In this document: positions 1-6,974 of the stretch, piece by piece | How the letters are laid out: each line of letters begins with the position of its first letter | Position numbering within the stretch: position 1 is the stretch's first letter | DNA from: Planctomycetota bacterium | GTDB taxonomy: Bacteria; Planctomycetota; UBA1135 | Direction of reading: 5' to 3' | Assembly (NCBI GenBank): GCA_027623295.1 | Contig: JAQBXR010000004.1 | Coordinates: 62,001 to 126,000 of the forward strand | Length of the DNA: 64,000 nt | Translations under genes and position numbers: made by a program | Notes under the pieces: generated by a model | The model's input: the letters and a program-made list of their open reading frames with translations, nothing else | Databases searched by the model: none | What the model was told of the DNA's origin: nothing

Positions 1-1651
1 CAGCCGCCATCTCTTGCTTTTCTTTTAGGCGCTGCGCTTCTTGCTCCTTCAGCTTTTCGCGCCAATCCCCATCCCCGAAGCCGGCTAACTCCAAAGCGAC
101 CGGCTCCTCGGCTGGAGTGAAGTACGAAGAATCCTGCGTTCCATTTACCGCATAGAAGGTGAGCGGCGTGCCGTCGTCCTGATTGGAGACGGTTCCTGTA
201 ATGCCACCGGGCTCCATCATGATGAGCGCCAATTTCTTGTCTCCCATTTCGCGTGGAATGGAGTACACCGCTTTGGAGTATTCCGGCGCTTCAATGCGCA
301 ACTTCGCGCCTTCCCAAGCCGCGATATTAAAGCGACCGCTGCTATCGGTAATCGCCCAAGTTTCCGCCGGGATCAACTCTGGCAAAATCTCCTTGGCCAT
401 TTCCATGAGCATGTTGTCTGCCGATGGCATGCCGCGACCACGGTCATTGCTTTCTGGCATCGGAATGCTGTTGAGCAAAACTTTAGCGCCGGCAATGCCT
501 TTGCCGTCCATGCTGATCACGCGACCGGTTAGGTCATGCATGGTCTGTAGAACTAATGGCTTTCCAACCACCGAGTCTTGCGAGGTCACAGCACTGGCCA
601 CTGGGATCGCGCGGCCATCGCGTCCTTGTGCGAACAAAACTACATTGCGTTTCGGTAAGCGAGGGAATTCAAAACTTCCATCGGCCTTGGATTCCACGAT
701 GTAATCCGGAAAGGCGCGGACCACACCAACCAGCATGCGCATATCAATCGGGATTGCTAAAACTTTGGCACCCGAAATGCTTTCGCCATCGCTGTTTTCA
801 ATCGTGCCCGAGAGCCCACCGGTTGGGGCGAGTTGCACCTTGATATCGGCATCGGTGCCTGGATTGAGTGGGCCAAAGTCGCGCATGCCTGGGTGGGTTG
901 CACCATCGAGGGCAACCACGGACAGCTTCATGTTTGCGGGGACCACATCAATCGAATAACGTCCAGCGCCGTCGGTAAATACGCGGTCCAAGTAAATGTC
1001 GCGGTTGCGGATGGCCTGTGGGATGTACAGCAAGGACGGCCCCACAAAAACTTCAGCATTGGCAACCGGTGCACCAAACTCATCCATGACCGAGCCTTCT
1101 AGGTGCGCACCCGGAATCGTGTGCACCAGCAAGCCTTCCTCAGAATCCAAGTCGCTTGGGCGAATCTCCTGACGTCCGCGTGTTAAGTGGTGGTTGCCCC
1201 GTGCCACTAAGTACTGTCCCCGGCCATAAAGCCCTTCAAGCTGAAACTTGCCGTCGGCATCGGAACGTGTGGATGCAATCGGCTCCAGACTCAACTCCAA
1301 AGGATTCTCGATCAGCTCGGCGACATCGACCTCGAAATCGAAGAAGGGATAAGGGCCTCCATAGGCCGCAACCCACATATCTGCCATGGGAACTCCCTTT
1401 TCATCCACTACAGTGCCGACCAGACCAAAGTTGCCATCGCCCACCTTCTCAACCCGAGGATTAAACGGTTCCGCTTCGGCTTCGACCAAGCGTTCGGGGC
1501 CGCGATCCAGAGTTGCGGCGGCGACTACCTCTTCGGACTCCGCCACGGTGGGGTCATCCAGCGCCTCTTTGTTTGGGGAGCCGTCCTGGAAAATCCAGAA
1601 AATGAGCAAGGCAATCGCGACCAAGGCGACGAGAGGGAGGAGTCGTTTCAT
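1..1651 (-). CDS. Membrane-anchored carboxypeptidase-regulatory-like domain protein (3' end cut off by window edge)
   Basis: Reading leftward from an ATG at 1649-1651, the frame stays open for 550 codons and runs off the window. The protein begins MKRLLPLVALVAIALLIFWI, a lysine/arginine start followed by one hydrophobic helix, so it is probably an inner-membrane anchor or uncleaved signal. An acidic linker follows, then at least four repeats of the beta-sandwich style typical of carboxypeptidase regulatory-like (peptidase-associated) domains, with units such as 'GTVVDEKGVPMADMWV', 'GSVMDEFGAPVANAEVFV' and 'GRVISMDGKGIAGAKVLL', each followed by 'TDADGKF'-type turns. The visible end is rich in E, K and Q and may start a coiled region. 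These domains usually bind or display extracellularly; no catalytic domain is visible in the part present. Function unknown. Confidence 0.8.
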   Translation of the reverse strand, partial: MKRLLPLVALVAIALLIFWIFQDGSPNKEALDDPTVAESEEVVAAATLDRGPERLVEAEAEPFNPRVEKVGDGNFGLVGTVVDEKGVPMADMWVAAYGGPYPFFDFEVDVAELIENPLELSLEPIASTRSDADGKFQLEGLYGRGQYLVARGNHHLTRGRQEIRPSDLDSEEGLLVHTIPGAHLEGSVMDEFGAPVANAEVFVGPSLLYIPQAIRNRDIYLDRVFTDGAGRYSIDVVPANMKLSVVALDGATHPGMRDFGPLNPGTDADIKVQLAPTGGLSGTIENSDGESISGAKVLAIPIDMRMLVGVVRAFPDYIVESKADGSFEFPRLPKRNVVLFAQGRDGRAIPVASAVTSQDSVVGKPLVLQTMHDLTGRVISMDGKGIAGAKVLLNSIPMPESNDRGRGMPSADNMLMEMAKEILPELIPAETWAITDSSGRFNIAAWEGAKLRIEAPEYSKAVYSIPREMGDKKLALIMMEPGGITGTVSNQDDGTPLTFYAVNGTQDSSYFTPAEEPVALELAGFGDGDWREKLKEQEAQRLKEKQEMAA

Positions 1652-1816
1652 GAGTCTGGGAGCTGTAGGGAGCCTGGAGGCGGGGGAAGCCAGCAGGTTT
1701 ATTCTCTACGCGGGAAATGCCCCAATGTAGTCCTTTTCTCGGAGAATCCACCGATTATAGAAATTGAGGTTTTTCACTCCCTTTAGGAGCCAGGCCTTGT
1801 TCCTTCACTTAATTCA

Positions 1817-1839
1817 CCCCCCCCCAAAAAAAAAGGAGG
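1817..1839 (+). promoter_or_regulatory. C9-A9 homopolymer pair ending in a strong ribosome binding site
   Basis: Nine C (1817-1825) and nine A (1826-1834) run directly into AGGAGG (1834-1839), eight bases before the ATG at 1848. This is one of the few strong Shine-Dalgarno sequences in the window. It shows that the short signal-peptide frame at 1848 is a true translation start. Confidence 0.6.
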
Positions 1840-1847
1840 ATTCCCAC

Positions 1848-2846
1848 ATGAAAACATTCCCATCCTTGCTTACCTCGCTGGTAGGCCTATTACTTTCCTC
1901 ATCTCTGGTTGCCCAACAGGTTCCGCAGAGTTTGAGTTCCACGGTCACGAGTCCCGCGTAAAATCTCCAAACGGCAGGCCAGCCGACGGTCTTCTCCGGA
2001 AGTAGCTTGGCCCAAACCCTTGGCCCCTGGGAATTGAGCCCGCCAACCAGCGCGACTTTAATTGCCGGAGGCGGTGGCCTCTTCGGGTGGTTAAATACCA
2101 CCAATGCACCTTTATCGTTGTCAGAGGCCATGAGCTCCAGTCCCATTGAGGCCGGGGGTTTTGCGAATGCGGACGCTGGAACTACCGTGGAAGTCACCTT
2201 TTCTGGCGGAGTGGTGAATGGACCAGGTGCAGATTTGGTCATGCTCGACGCTCAGTTCGATGTCGGCAGTTACAGGATAACTTCGGACTTCGATGGCTTT
2301 GCTGCTTCTGTAGCTTTTAGTACTGTTTCAGGCACAGTGGTAAGTACGGTCGGTTACTTTTACGAGTTCAATTCATCTGGCCCTTTCACCGCAAACGTAG
2401 TTGGCGTTGAGGTGGATTTATCATCCATCGGCGTTCCAGCTGGGGGCACGGTGACCTCACTTCGCTTTACTAGTGCCAACGCAGCGTGCGACCCAGTCAG
2501 TCTCGCGAAGATTGATTCTGGGCTTTCGTTATCGGTTTCGGCTTTAGCGGCGGGAACCCTCGGAACTTTCGACGTCGCAAACGGAACGCCTTTCAGCAAC
2601 ATCGGCATTGGGTTCTCGCTGGCGGGCAATACCCCGACCTTGGTGAATACCGGTGCTTGTGGCGTTTTGTTGGTAGATTTAGCTCCGCCGATTCAAGTGT
2701 TAACTGTTTTGCCGGCAGACTCAAATGGAGACCTAAACTTCCCCGTCACGATTCCAGCAAATGCCTCTGGAGTTACGGTGCACTTCCAGGCTCTAGACTT
2801 CTCCAGTTGCGAACTCAGCAACGGAGTGACGACCACGGTGCTTTAG
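1848..2846 (+). pseudogene. Secreted protein gene interrupted by an in-frame TAA stop at codon 38
   Basis: The frame starts with a textbook signal peptide (MKTFPSLLTSLVGLLLSSSL, then VAQQ) after a strong ribosome site. It reads for 37 codons, meets TAA at 1959-1961, and then continues in the same frame without another stop until 2846. The remainder is a typical extracellular beta-rich protein: low charge, many G, S, T and V, and paired cysteines. Its last 45 residues contain 'DLNFPVTIPAN', then a 'VHFQALDF' strand and 'LSNGVTTTV', a module also seen in the hydrolase at 18545 and in a fragment near 63010. No good start codon lies between 1961 and the downstream part (only TTG at 2007). One C-to-T change (CAA to TAA) would explain the break. 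It is either a pseudogene, a read-through gene or a sequencing error. Confidence 0.7.
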
Positions 2847-3874
2847 ACCTCTAGCACTGGCAGCGAGGTCGCCTGAAGCTTCGAAACTTCAGCCGCGACC
2901 TTGCCCGCCATTGTGCGGAAGATCTGGGCGACGTTGCTGTCTGGATCTTCCACCACCACCGGTACGCCAGAATCGCCACAGCGGCGGACGTCGGCTTGAA
3001 GCGGAATGCTACCGAGGAAGGGGATATCGAACTTCTCGGAGATGGTCTTGCCACCGCCATCACCGAAGATTTCGCCGGTCATATTTTCAATGACTCCCAA
3101 AATCGTGGTCTTCACCTGTTTAGCCATGCCAATCGCACGGCGTACATCGGTCTGCGACACTTCTTGCGGAGTGGTGACCACCACCATGCCGGTGAGCGGC
3201 ACGAGTTGAGCGAGGGAGAGTTGCGCATCGCCGGTTCCTGGTGGCATGTCGACAATCAGGTAATCCAACTCACCCCATTCGACGTCTTGCAAGAACTGCT
3301 GCAGCGCGCGGTGCAACATAGGGCCACGCCACATGACCGGCTGACCATCTTCAATCATGTAACCGACCGACATGGTTTTGATGCCATGCGCCTTAATCGG
3401 AAACAGCTTTTTACCGCGCCCTTCCGGTTTCCGATGAATGCCCATCATGACGGGAACGTTGGGGCCGTAAACATCGGCATCTAAGATGCCGACCTTCGCG
3501 CCCGTAGCAGACAAGGCCGCGGCCAGATTCACCGCGCAAGTGCTTTTGCCGACACCGCCTTTACCGGAGGTCACTGCAATCACGTGCTTGATGTCGCCAC
3601 CCAACTGATTGCCCACCGGAAGCGAAGACTTGACTTGCGCAGTCATCTCAATATTCACCGTTTCCACACCTTCGAGCGCGATCACGGCATCGTAAGCCTG
3701 CTGCTTCAGCTGCTCTTTCACTGGGCAGGCTGGGGTGGTCAGCTCAATCTTGAACTTCACCACTCCCGCACAAACCGCCAAGTCCTTAATGAACCCAAGG
3801 GTGACAATGTCTTTGTGCAAATCCGGGTCCTGAACAATCTTCAGGGCTTCAAGTACGGCTTCTTTGTCGTTCAT
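2843..3874 (-). CDS. mrp: Mrp/ApbC-type iron-sulfur cluster carrier ATPase
   Basis: 343 residues. It has an N-terminal MIP18/DUF59 domain (about 1-85, with the 'TTPACPVK' cysteine) and then a P-loop NTPase of the Mrp/NBP35 family. The deviant Walker A motif is SGKGGVGKST (about 103-112), the switch is LDADVYGPNVPVMMG, and Walker B is 'YLIVDMPPGTGD'. The family carries [4Fe-4S] clusters to apoproteins in the cytosol. The CxxC that usually follows 'ENM' in the C-terminal part is missing: here the sequence runs from ENMTG straight into EIFGDGGG. Many bacterial Mrp proteins also lack it, so function may be kept. Its stop codon overlaps the end of the upstream convergent gene by a few bases. No other Fe-S assembly genes are near. 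Confidence 0.93.
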   Translation of the reverse strand: MNDKEAVLEALKIVQDPDLHKDIVTLGFIKDLAVCAGVVKFKIELTTPACPVKEQLKQQAYDAVIALEGVETVNIEMTAQVKSSLPVGNQLGGDIKHVIAVTSGKGGVGKSTCAVNLAAALSATGAKVGILDADVYGPNVPVMMGIHRKPEGRGKKLFPIKAHGIKTMSVGYMIEDGQPVMWRGPMLHRALQQFLQDVEWGELDYLIVDMPPGTGDAQLSLAQLVPLTGMVVVTTPQEVSQTDVRRAIGMAKQVKTTILGVIENMTGEIFGDGGGKTISEKFDIPFLGSIPLQADVRRCGDSGVPVVVEDPDSNVAQIFRTMAGKVAAEVSKLQATSLPVLEV

Positions 3875-3924
3875 GGTCGTGGATGGCTAGGGCTCGTGGC
3901 CACACCCCTGTAGGATAGTGGGCG

Positions 3925-5049
3925 ATGGTGCGGGCAAAGGATACGAAAAAATGCGCAGTTGTGCTGCTGTCTGGCGGGCTAGATTCGGCCACGGTCACGG
4001 CTTGGCTACAGCGCGAGGGTTTCGACGTGATCGGGCTGACGGTCGACTATGGCCAAAAGCATCGTGCGGAGCTGCTGGCGGCGACTGCGGTGGCGTTAGC
4101 GCTAGGGGTGAAGGAGCATTTAATCATGCGGCTGGATCTGCGGGCGATGGGCGGCTCAGCTCTGACTTCCGATTTGGAGGTCCCGAAAGCGGGCGATGCC
4201 TTGGATCAGGTCGCCGCGGATATTCCGGTGACGTATGTGCCGGCGCGCAACACCATTTTTCTGTCGCTTGCTTTGGGTTTAGCGGAAGCGCGCGGTGCGC
4301 ATGATCTTGGTATTGGAGTGAATGCGCTGGACTATTCCGGGTATCCGGACTGCCGCCCGGAGTTCGTTGAGAAGTTTGGCGAGCTTGCCAACTTGGCCAC
4401 GCGCGAAGGTGTGGAGGGACGTCCAATGGTGCTGCACTCACCGCTGCTCAATTTGTCTAAGGTTGAGATTCTGCGTTTGGCACATGAGTTAGAGGTGCCG
4501 GTCCATCAAACTTTGTCCTGCTATGATCCGGAAGCCAGTAGCGCGCCGTGCAAATTATGCGATGCCTGCCGCCTGCGTATTCAGGCGGAAAAGGAATATG
4601 CGAAGGAAGCGGTTTTGTATACGCAGGTGCATCACGAACGTACTTGGCATGTGCGGCACAGGAACTTACGTCAAGGGCAGCCTTTCGAAACCGTGGATTA
4701 TGGGGCGACCGATCGCTTGGAGACTACCGTGCATCTGGTTTTGACCATGGGTGAAAAAGAGATCGGATGCGCCACCATCATGAAGGAAGAGCGCGACGGC
4801 GGTTTCGGTTATCGCATTCGCGGCATGGCGGTGGACGAGGCCTATCGCGGTTTAGGCTGCGGACGACTTTTGATGGAGGGCTGTCAATCCCTAGCGCACG
4901 AACTCAAAACAGGCCTATGGTGCAATGCGCGCAACAACGCTATCCCGTCGTATGTGGCTTGCGGTTTTAGACAAGTGGGGGAGGAATTTGATATCCCCAA
5001 CATCGGCCCGCACTATGTTTTGGAATGGTTGCCCCACGCTAGGGATTGA
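3925..5049 (+). CDS. queC: QueC 7-cyano-7-deazaguanine synthase fused to a C-terminal GNAT acetyltransferase domain
   Basis: 374 residues, against about 220-230 for ordinary QueC. Residues 1-230 are a complete QueC: PP-loop SGGLDSA (16-22), the ARNT/IFLSLA stretch (107-116), and zinc cysteines C199, C209, C212 and C215. QueC converts 7-carboxy-7-deazaguanine to preQ0 with ATP and ammonia, for queuosine in tRNA or 7-deazaguanine in DNA. Residues 265-370 are a GNAT fold: beta strand 'EIGCATIMKEE', acetyl-CoA loop RGLGCGR (308-314), and 'NNAIPSYVACGFRQVGEEF', the usual GNAT C-terminal pattern. There is no stop, ribosome site or start between the parts, so this is one polypeptide. No queD, queE or folE is near. 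TAGGAT at 3911-3916 sits eight bases before the ATG. The substrate of the acetyltransferase half is unknown. Confidence 0.92.
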   Translation: MVRAKDTKKCAVVLLSGGLDSATVTAWLQREGFDVIGLTVDYGQKHRAELLAATAVALALGVKEHLIMRLDLRAMGGSALTSDLEVPKAGDALDQVAADIPVTYVPARNTIFLSLALGLAEARGAHDLGIGVNALDYSGYPDCRPEFVEKFGELANLATREGVEGRPMVLHSPLLNLSKVEILRLAHELEVPVHQTLSCYDPEASSAPCKLCDACRLRIQAEKEYAKEAVLYTQVHHERTWHVRHRNLRQGQPFETVDYGATDRLETTVHLVLTMGEKEIGCATIMKEERDGGFGYRIRGMAVDEAYRGLGCGRLLMEGCQSLAHELKTGLWCNARNNAIPSYVACGFRQVGEEFDIPNIGPHYVLEWLPHARD

Positions 5050-5092
5050 GCAAGGTCTAGACAGCCGAAATCTGCTTTCATCACCCTCCTAA

Positions 5093-5128
5093 GCGCGCAG
5101 TCCACGTCAAACGACGAAGACTGCGCGC
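5093..5128. terminator. Hairpin after queC fusion
   Basis: A perfect 10-base inverted repeat (gcgcgcagtc / gactgcgcgc) with a 16-base loop lies in the 135-base gap after the queC fusion gene. It lacks a T run, so it may be a processing or Rho-linked stop rather than a classical intrinsic terminator. Confidence 0.45.
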
Positions 5129-5151
5129 ACCCAACTTGGGCTTTGATGGAA

Positions 5152-5180
5152 GGAGTTTAAATCGCGCTGGTTTAAACTCC
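5152..5180. promoter_or_regulatory. 10-bp inverted repeat overlapping the mazG promoter
   Basis: ggagtttaaa (5152-5161) and tttaaactcc (5171-5180) form a perfect 10-base inverted repeat with a 9-base spacer, ending five bases before the mazG ATG. The right arm contains TAAACT, a candidate -10 element. The size and position fit a dimeric repressor operator; a hairpin in the RNA is the alternative. Confidence 0.45.
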
Positions 5181-5184
5181 CCGT

Positions 5185-5997
5185 ATGCCGCCCGTCACCA
5201 AACCGGTCCCCCAAGAAATCCTCGAAGCTTTCACCAAGCTTTATCAGGTCGTCGATGAACTGCGCTCTCCAGGCGGCTGCCCGTGGGATATCAAGCAGAC
5301 GGTCGAATCGCTGGCTCCGCATGTAGTGGAGGAGTGTCACGAGATGGCCGATGCCGTCGCACGAAAGAGCGCGCCTGACACATGTGAGGAGCTCGGTGAC
5401 CTACTCATGGGAGTCATGATGGTGGCGCGCGTGGCCGAGGAGGATCGTGGTTTCGGCATGGCTGAGGTGGCCGATGGCATTCGCACCAAATTGATCCGTC
5501 GTCATCCGCATGTTTATGGCGAGGTGGAAGTCGAAGGCAGTGACGAGGTCTTGCAGAACTGGGAGGCGATTAAGAAACAGGAGAAGATTGATAAGGGCGA
5601 GGATGAGTCCGCCCTTTCTGGAGTGCCACGTTCGCTTCCGGCTTTACTCCGCGCCTACCGAGTGGGGGCTAAGGCTTCCAACGCTGGTTTTGATTGGCCA
5701 GATCTTGCCGGTCCGAGCGCCAAGGTGGAGGAAGAGTGGCAAGAATTCCAAGAAGCGGTGGCCAGCGGAAATAAGGAACGCGCTGCGGAGGAGCTGGGCG
5801 ATTTGCTCTTTGCCGTGGTCAATGTCGCGCGGAAGATGAAAATTGAGCCAGAGCTTGCGCTTCGAGGCACAATTGAGCGCTTTTCTTTACGCTTTGCCTA
5901 TGTCGAACGAAACCTCGACAAAGACTTGGCCGACGCCACTCTCGAAGAAATGGATGTTCTTTGGGAGAAGGCAAAAAGCCTTGCTGACGGGGCTTGA
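5185..5997 (+). CDS. mazG: MazG nucleoside triphosphate pyrophosphohydrolase
   Basis: 270 residues, full length for two-domain MazG. The N-terminal domain has the hallmark 'CPWDIKQTVESLAPHVVEE' with the metal-binding E-E-x-x-E and a downstream ELGDLL. The C-terminal domain repeats the pattern (VEEEWQEFQEAV, then EELGDLLFAVVNVARK). The family hydrolyses (d)NTPs to monophosphates and pyrophosphate and is used for nucleotide-pool cleaning; in some bacteria it lowers ppGpp. A 10-base inverted repeat overlaps its presumed -10, so expression may be controlled. The ATG lies only six bases after TAAACT and no Shine-Dalgarno is seen. The stop codon overlaps the -35 of the following tRNA gene. Confidence 0.95.
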   Translation: MPPVTKPVPQEILEAFTKLYQVVDELRSPGGCPWDIKQTVESLAPHVVEECHEMADAVARKSAPDTCEELGDLLMGVMMVARVAEEDRGFGMAEVADGIRTKLIRRHPHVYGEVEVEGSDEVLQNWEAIKKQEKIDKGEDESALSGVPRSLPALLRAYRVGAKASNAGFDWPDLAGPSAKVEEEWQEFQEAVASGNKERAAEELGDLLFAVVNVARKMKIEPELALRGTIERFSLRFAYVERNLDKDLADATLEEMDVLWEKAKSLADGA

Positions 5998-6023
5998 CCA
6001 CTTGGTCAGGTGAGACTTATACT
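5994..6023 (+). promoter_or_regulatory. Sigma-70 type promoter of tRNA-Asp
   Basis: TTGACC (5994-5999) and TATACT (6018-6023) are separated by 18 bases and lie 14 bases before the mature tRNA start. This is the best -35/-10 pair in the window. A short hairpin, tgacc-actt-ggtca, overlaps the spacer. Confidence 0.65.
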
Positions 6024-6037
6024 TTCCGCCCAAGTGC

Positions 6038-6114
6038 GGGGAAGTGGCGCAATCGGTTAGCGTACCAGACTGTCGATCTGGTGGTTGCGGGTTCGAGTCC
6101 CGTCTTCCTCGCCA
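6038..6114 (+). tRNA. tRNA-Asp (anticodon GTC), CCA encoded
   Basis: The cloverleaf folds by eye: acceptor ggggaag with cttcctc (one G-T pair), a D arm, anticodon stem ccaga/tctgg around ctGTCga (anticodon 6072-6074), a five-base variable loop, T arm gcggg/cccgt with ttcgagt, discriminator G, and a genomic CCA at 6112-6114. Confidence 0.95.
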
Positions 6115-6123
6115 TTTAAATCA

Positions 6124-6155
6124 AAACGGTGGCTCTCTCACGAGAGCCACCGTTT
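6124..6155. terminator. Bidirectional terminator between tRNA-Asp and a convergent lipoprotein gene
   Basis: A perfect 14-bp stem (aaacggtggctctc / gagagccaccgttt) with a four-base loop, A-rich on one side and T-rich on the other, lies between convergent transcription units. Confidence 0.85.
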
Positions 6156-6177
6156 CTTGTTTATTCAGGTGGTTGAA

Positions 6178-6969
6178 CTACCAAGGCTTTTCCATCGAGT
6201 TGGCAGGCAACTGAATCTCGACCGCCTTGTCCTGTGTGCCGTCCCACTCAAAGATTTGGTAGTGACGATACTTGCCGCTACTTGCGTTGAAGGACAGGCG
6301 GTAAGAGCCAGGTGCGCGGTTGAAGGCGACCTTGCCAAAGTCATCGGCGCGTTCGGTATTCCCAACGTTGCCGCTTGAGCTGCCAGGCTCGGACATTTTG
6401 CCTTCCAGCACAGGTTGGTCTTGGTTGACCGCCATGGTGCAAACCGCGTTATCCGCGCGGTCACCATTTGGCAGGCGCACAATGAAATTGCACACTGGAA
6501 CAATCGTTGCGCGAATGGTCATCTCTTGAGTTTGACCACCAACGGCATTCCCTGCTTCGGTTACGAAGGGATCAAAGCCAGGGCCCGAGATGAGCCACCA
6601 CTTCATGGTGCCATCGGCATCGGCGGTGAGGGCAGATTGACCGTGCATAGGAGTGCGGTACTCAGCAACTACGGTCTTGCGGCGGGGGGAGCGCATGTAA
6701 AGCGGCTCCGGTATTTCACGCATGAGGTAGGTATTCACCCCGCCAATCGGGTTGCCGGAGACGGAATCCACAATGTGTGCCACAAAAACGGTTTGGTCCG
6801 CGGCAGGAATCGGTGGGTTCGGCGGCGGCGGTGCGTTAGCGGAGACCTGCGGGCCAGAGCCAGAAACGGTCTTCGAAATGACCTCAGTGGGCTGCTTGGT
6901 TTTGCCACCACAGGCAGGCAGAACGAGAAGGGCGCCACAAAGAATGGCAAGTAGGATTCGGGGACTCAT
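6178..6969 (-). CDS. Secreted lipoprotein with a carboxypeptidase-regulatory-like fold, function unknown
   Basis: 263 residues. The start MSPRILLAILCGALLVLPAC is a lipoprotein signal with lipobox LPAC, so Cys20 should be lipidated. A proline-rich linker follows, then 'VFVAHIVDSVSGNPIGGVNT' and later 'AVCTMAVNQDQPVLEGKMSE' and 'FGKVAFNRAPGSYRLSFNAS', which look like beta-sandwich regulatory or transthyretin-like repeats. I recognise no catalytic motif. It lies downstream of thiI on the same strand (stop of thiI to start about 5 bases), so it may share the thiI transcript and ends at the terminator shared with tRNA-Asp. Confidence 0.8.
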   Translation of the reverse strand: MSPRILLAILCGALLVLPACGGKTKQPTEVISKTVSGSGPQVSANAPPPPNPPIPAADQTVFVAHIVDSVSGNPIGGVNTYLMREIPEPLYMRSPRRKTVVAEYRTPMHGQSALTADADGTMKWWLISGPGFDPFVTEAGNAVGGQTQEMTIRATIVPVCNFIVRLPNGDRADNAVCTMAVNQDQPVLEGKMSEPGSSSGNVGNTERADDFGKVAFNRAPGSYRLSFNASSGKYRHYQIFEWDGTQDKAVEIQLPANSMEKPW

Positions 6970-6974
6970 GCGTC

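Noticed and set aside
6415-6954. 179-codon + strand frame opposite the lipoprotein gene
   Set aside because: The - strand gene has a lipoprotein signal and beta-domain pattern; the + frame has none and no ribosome site.
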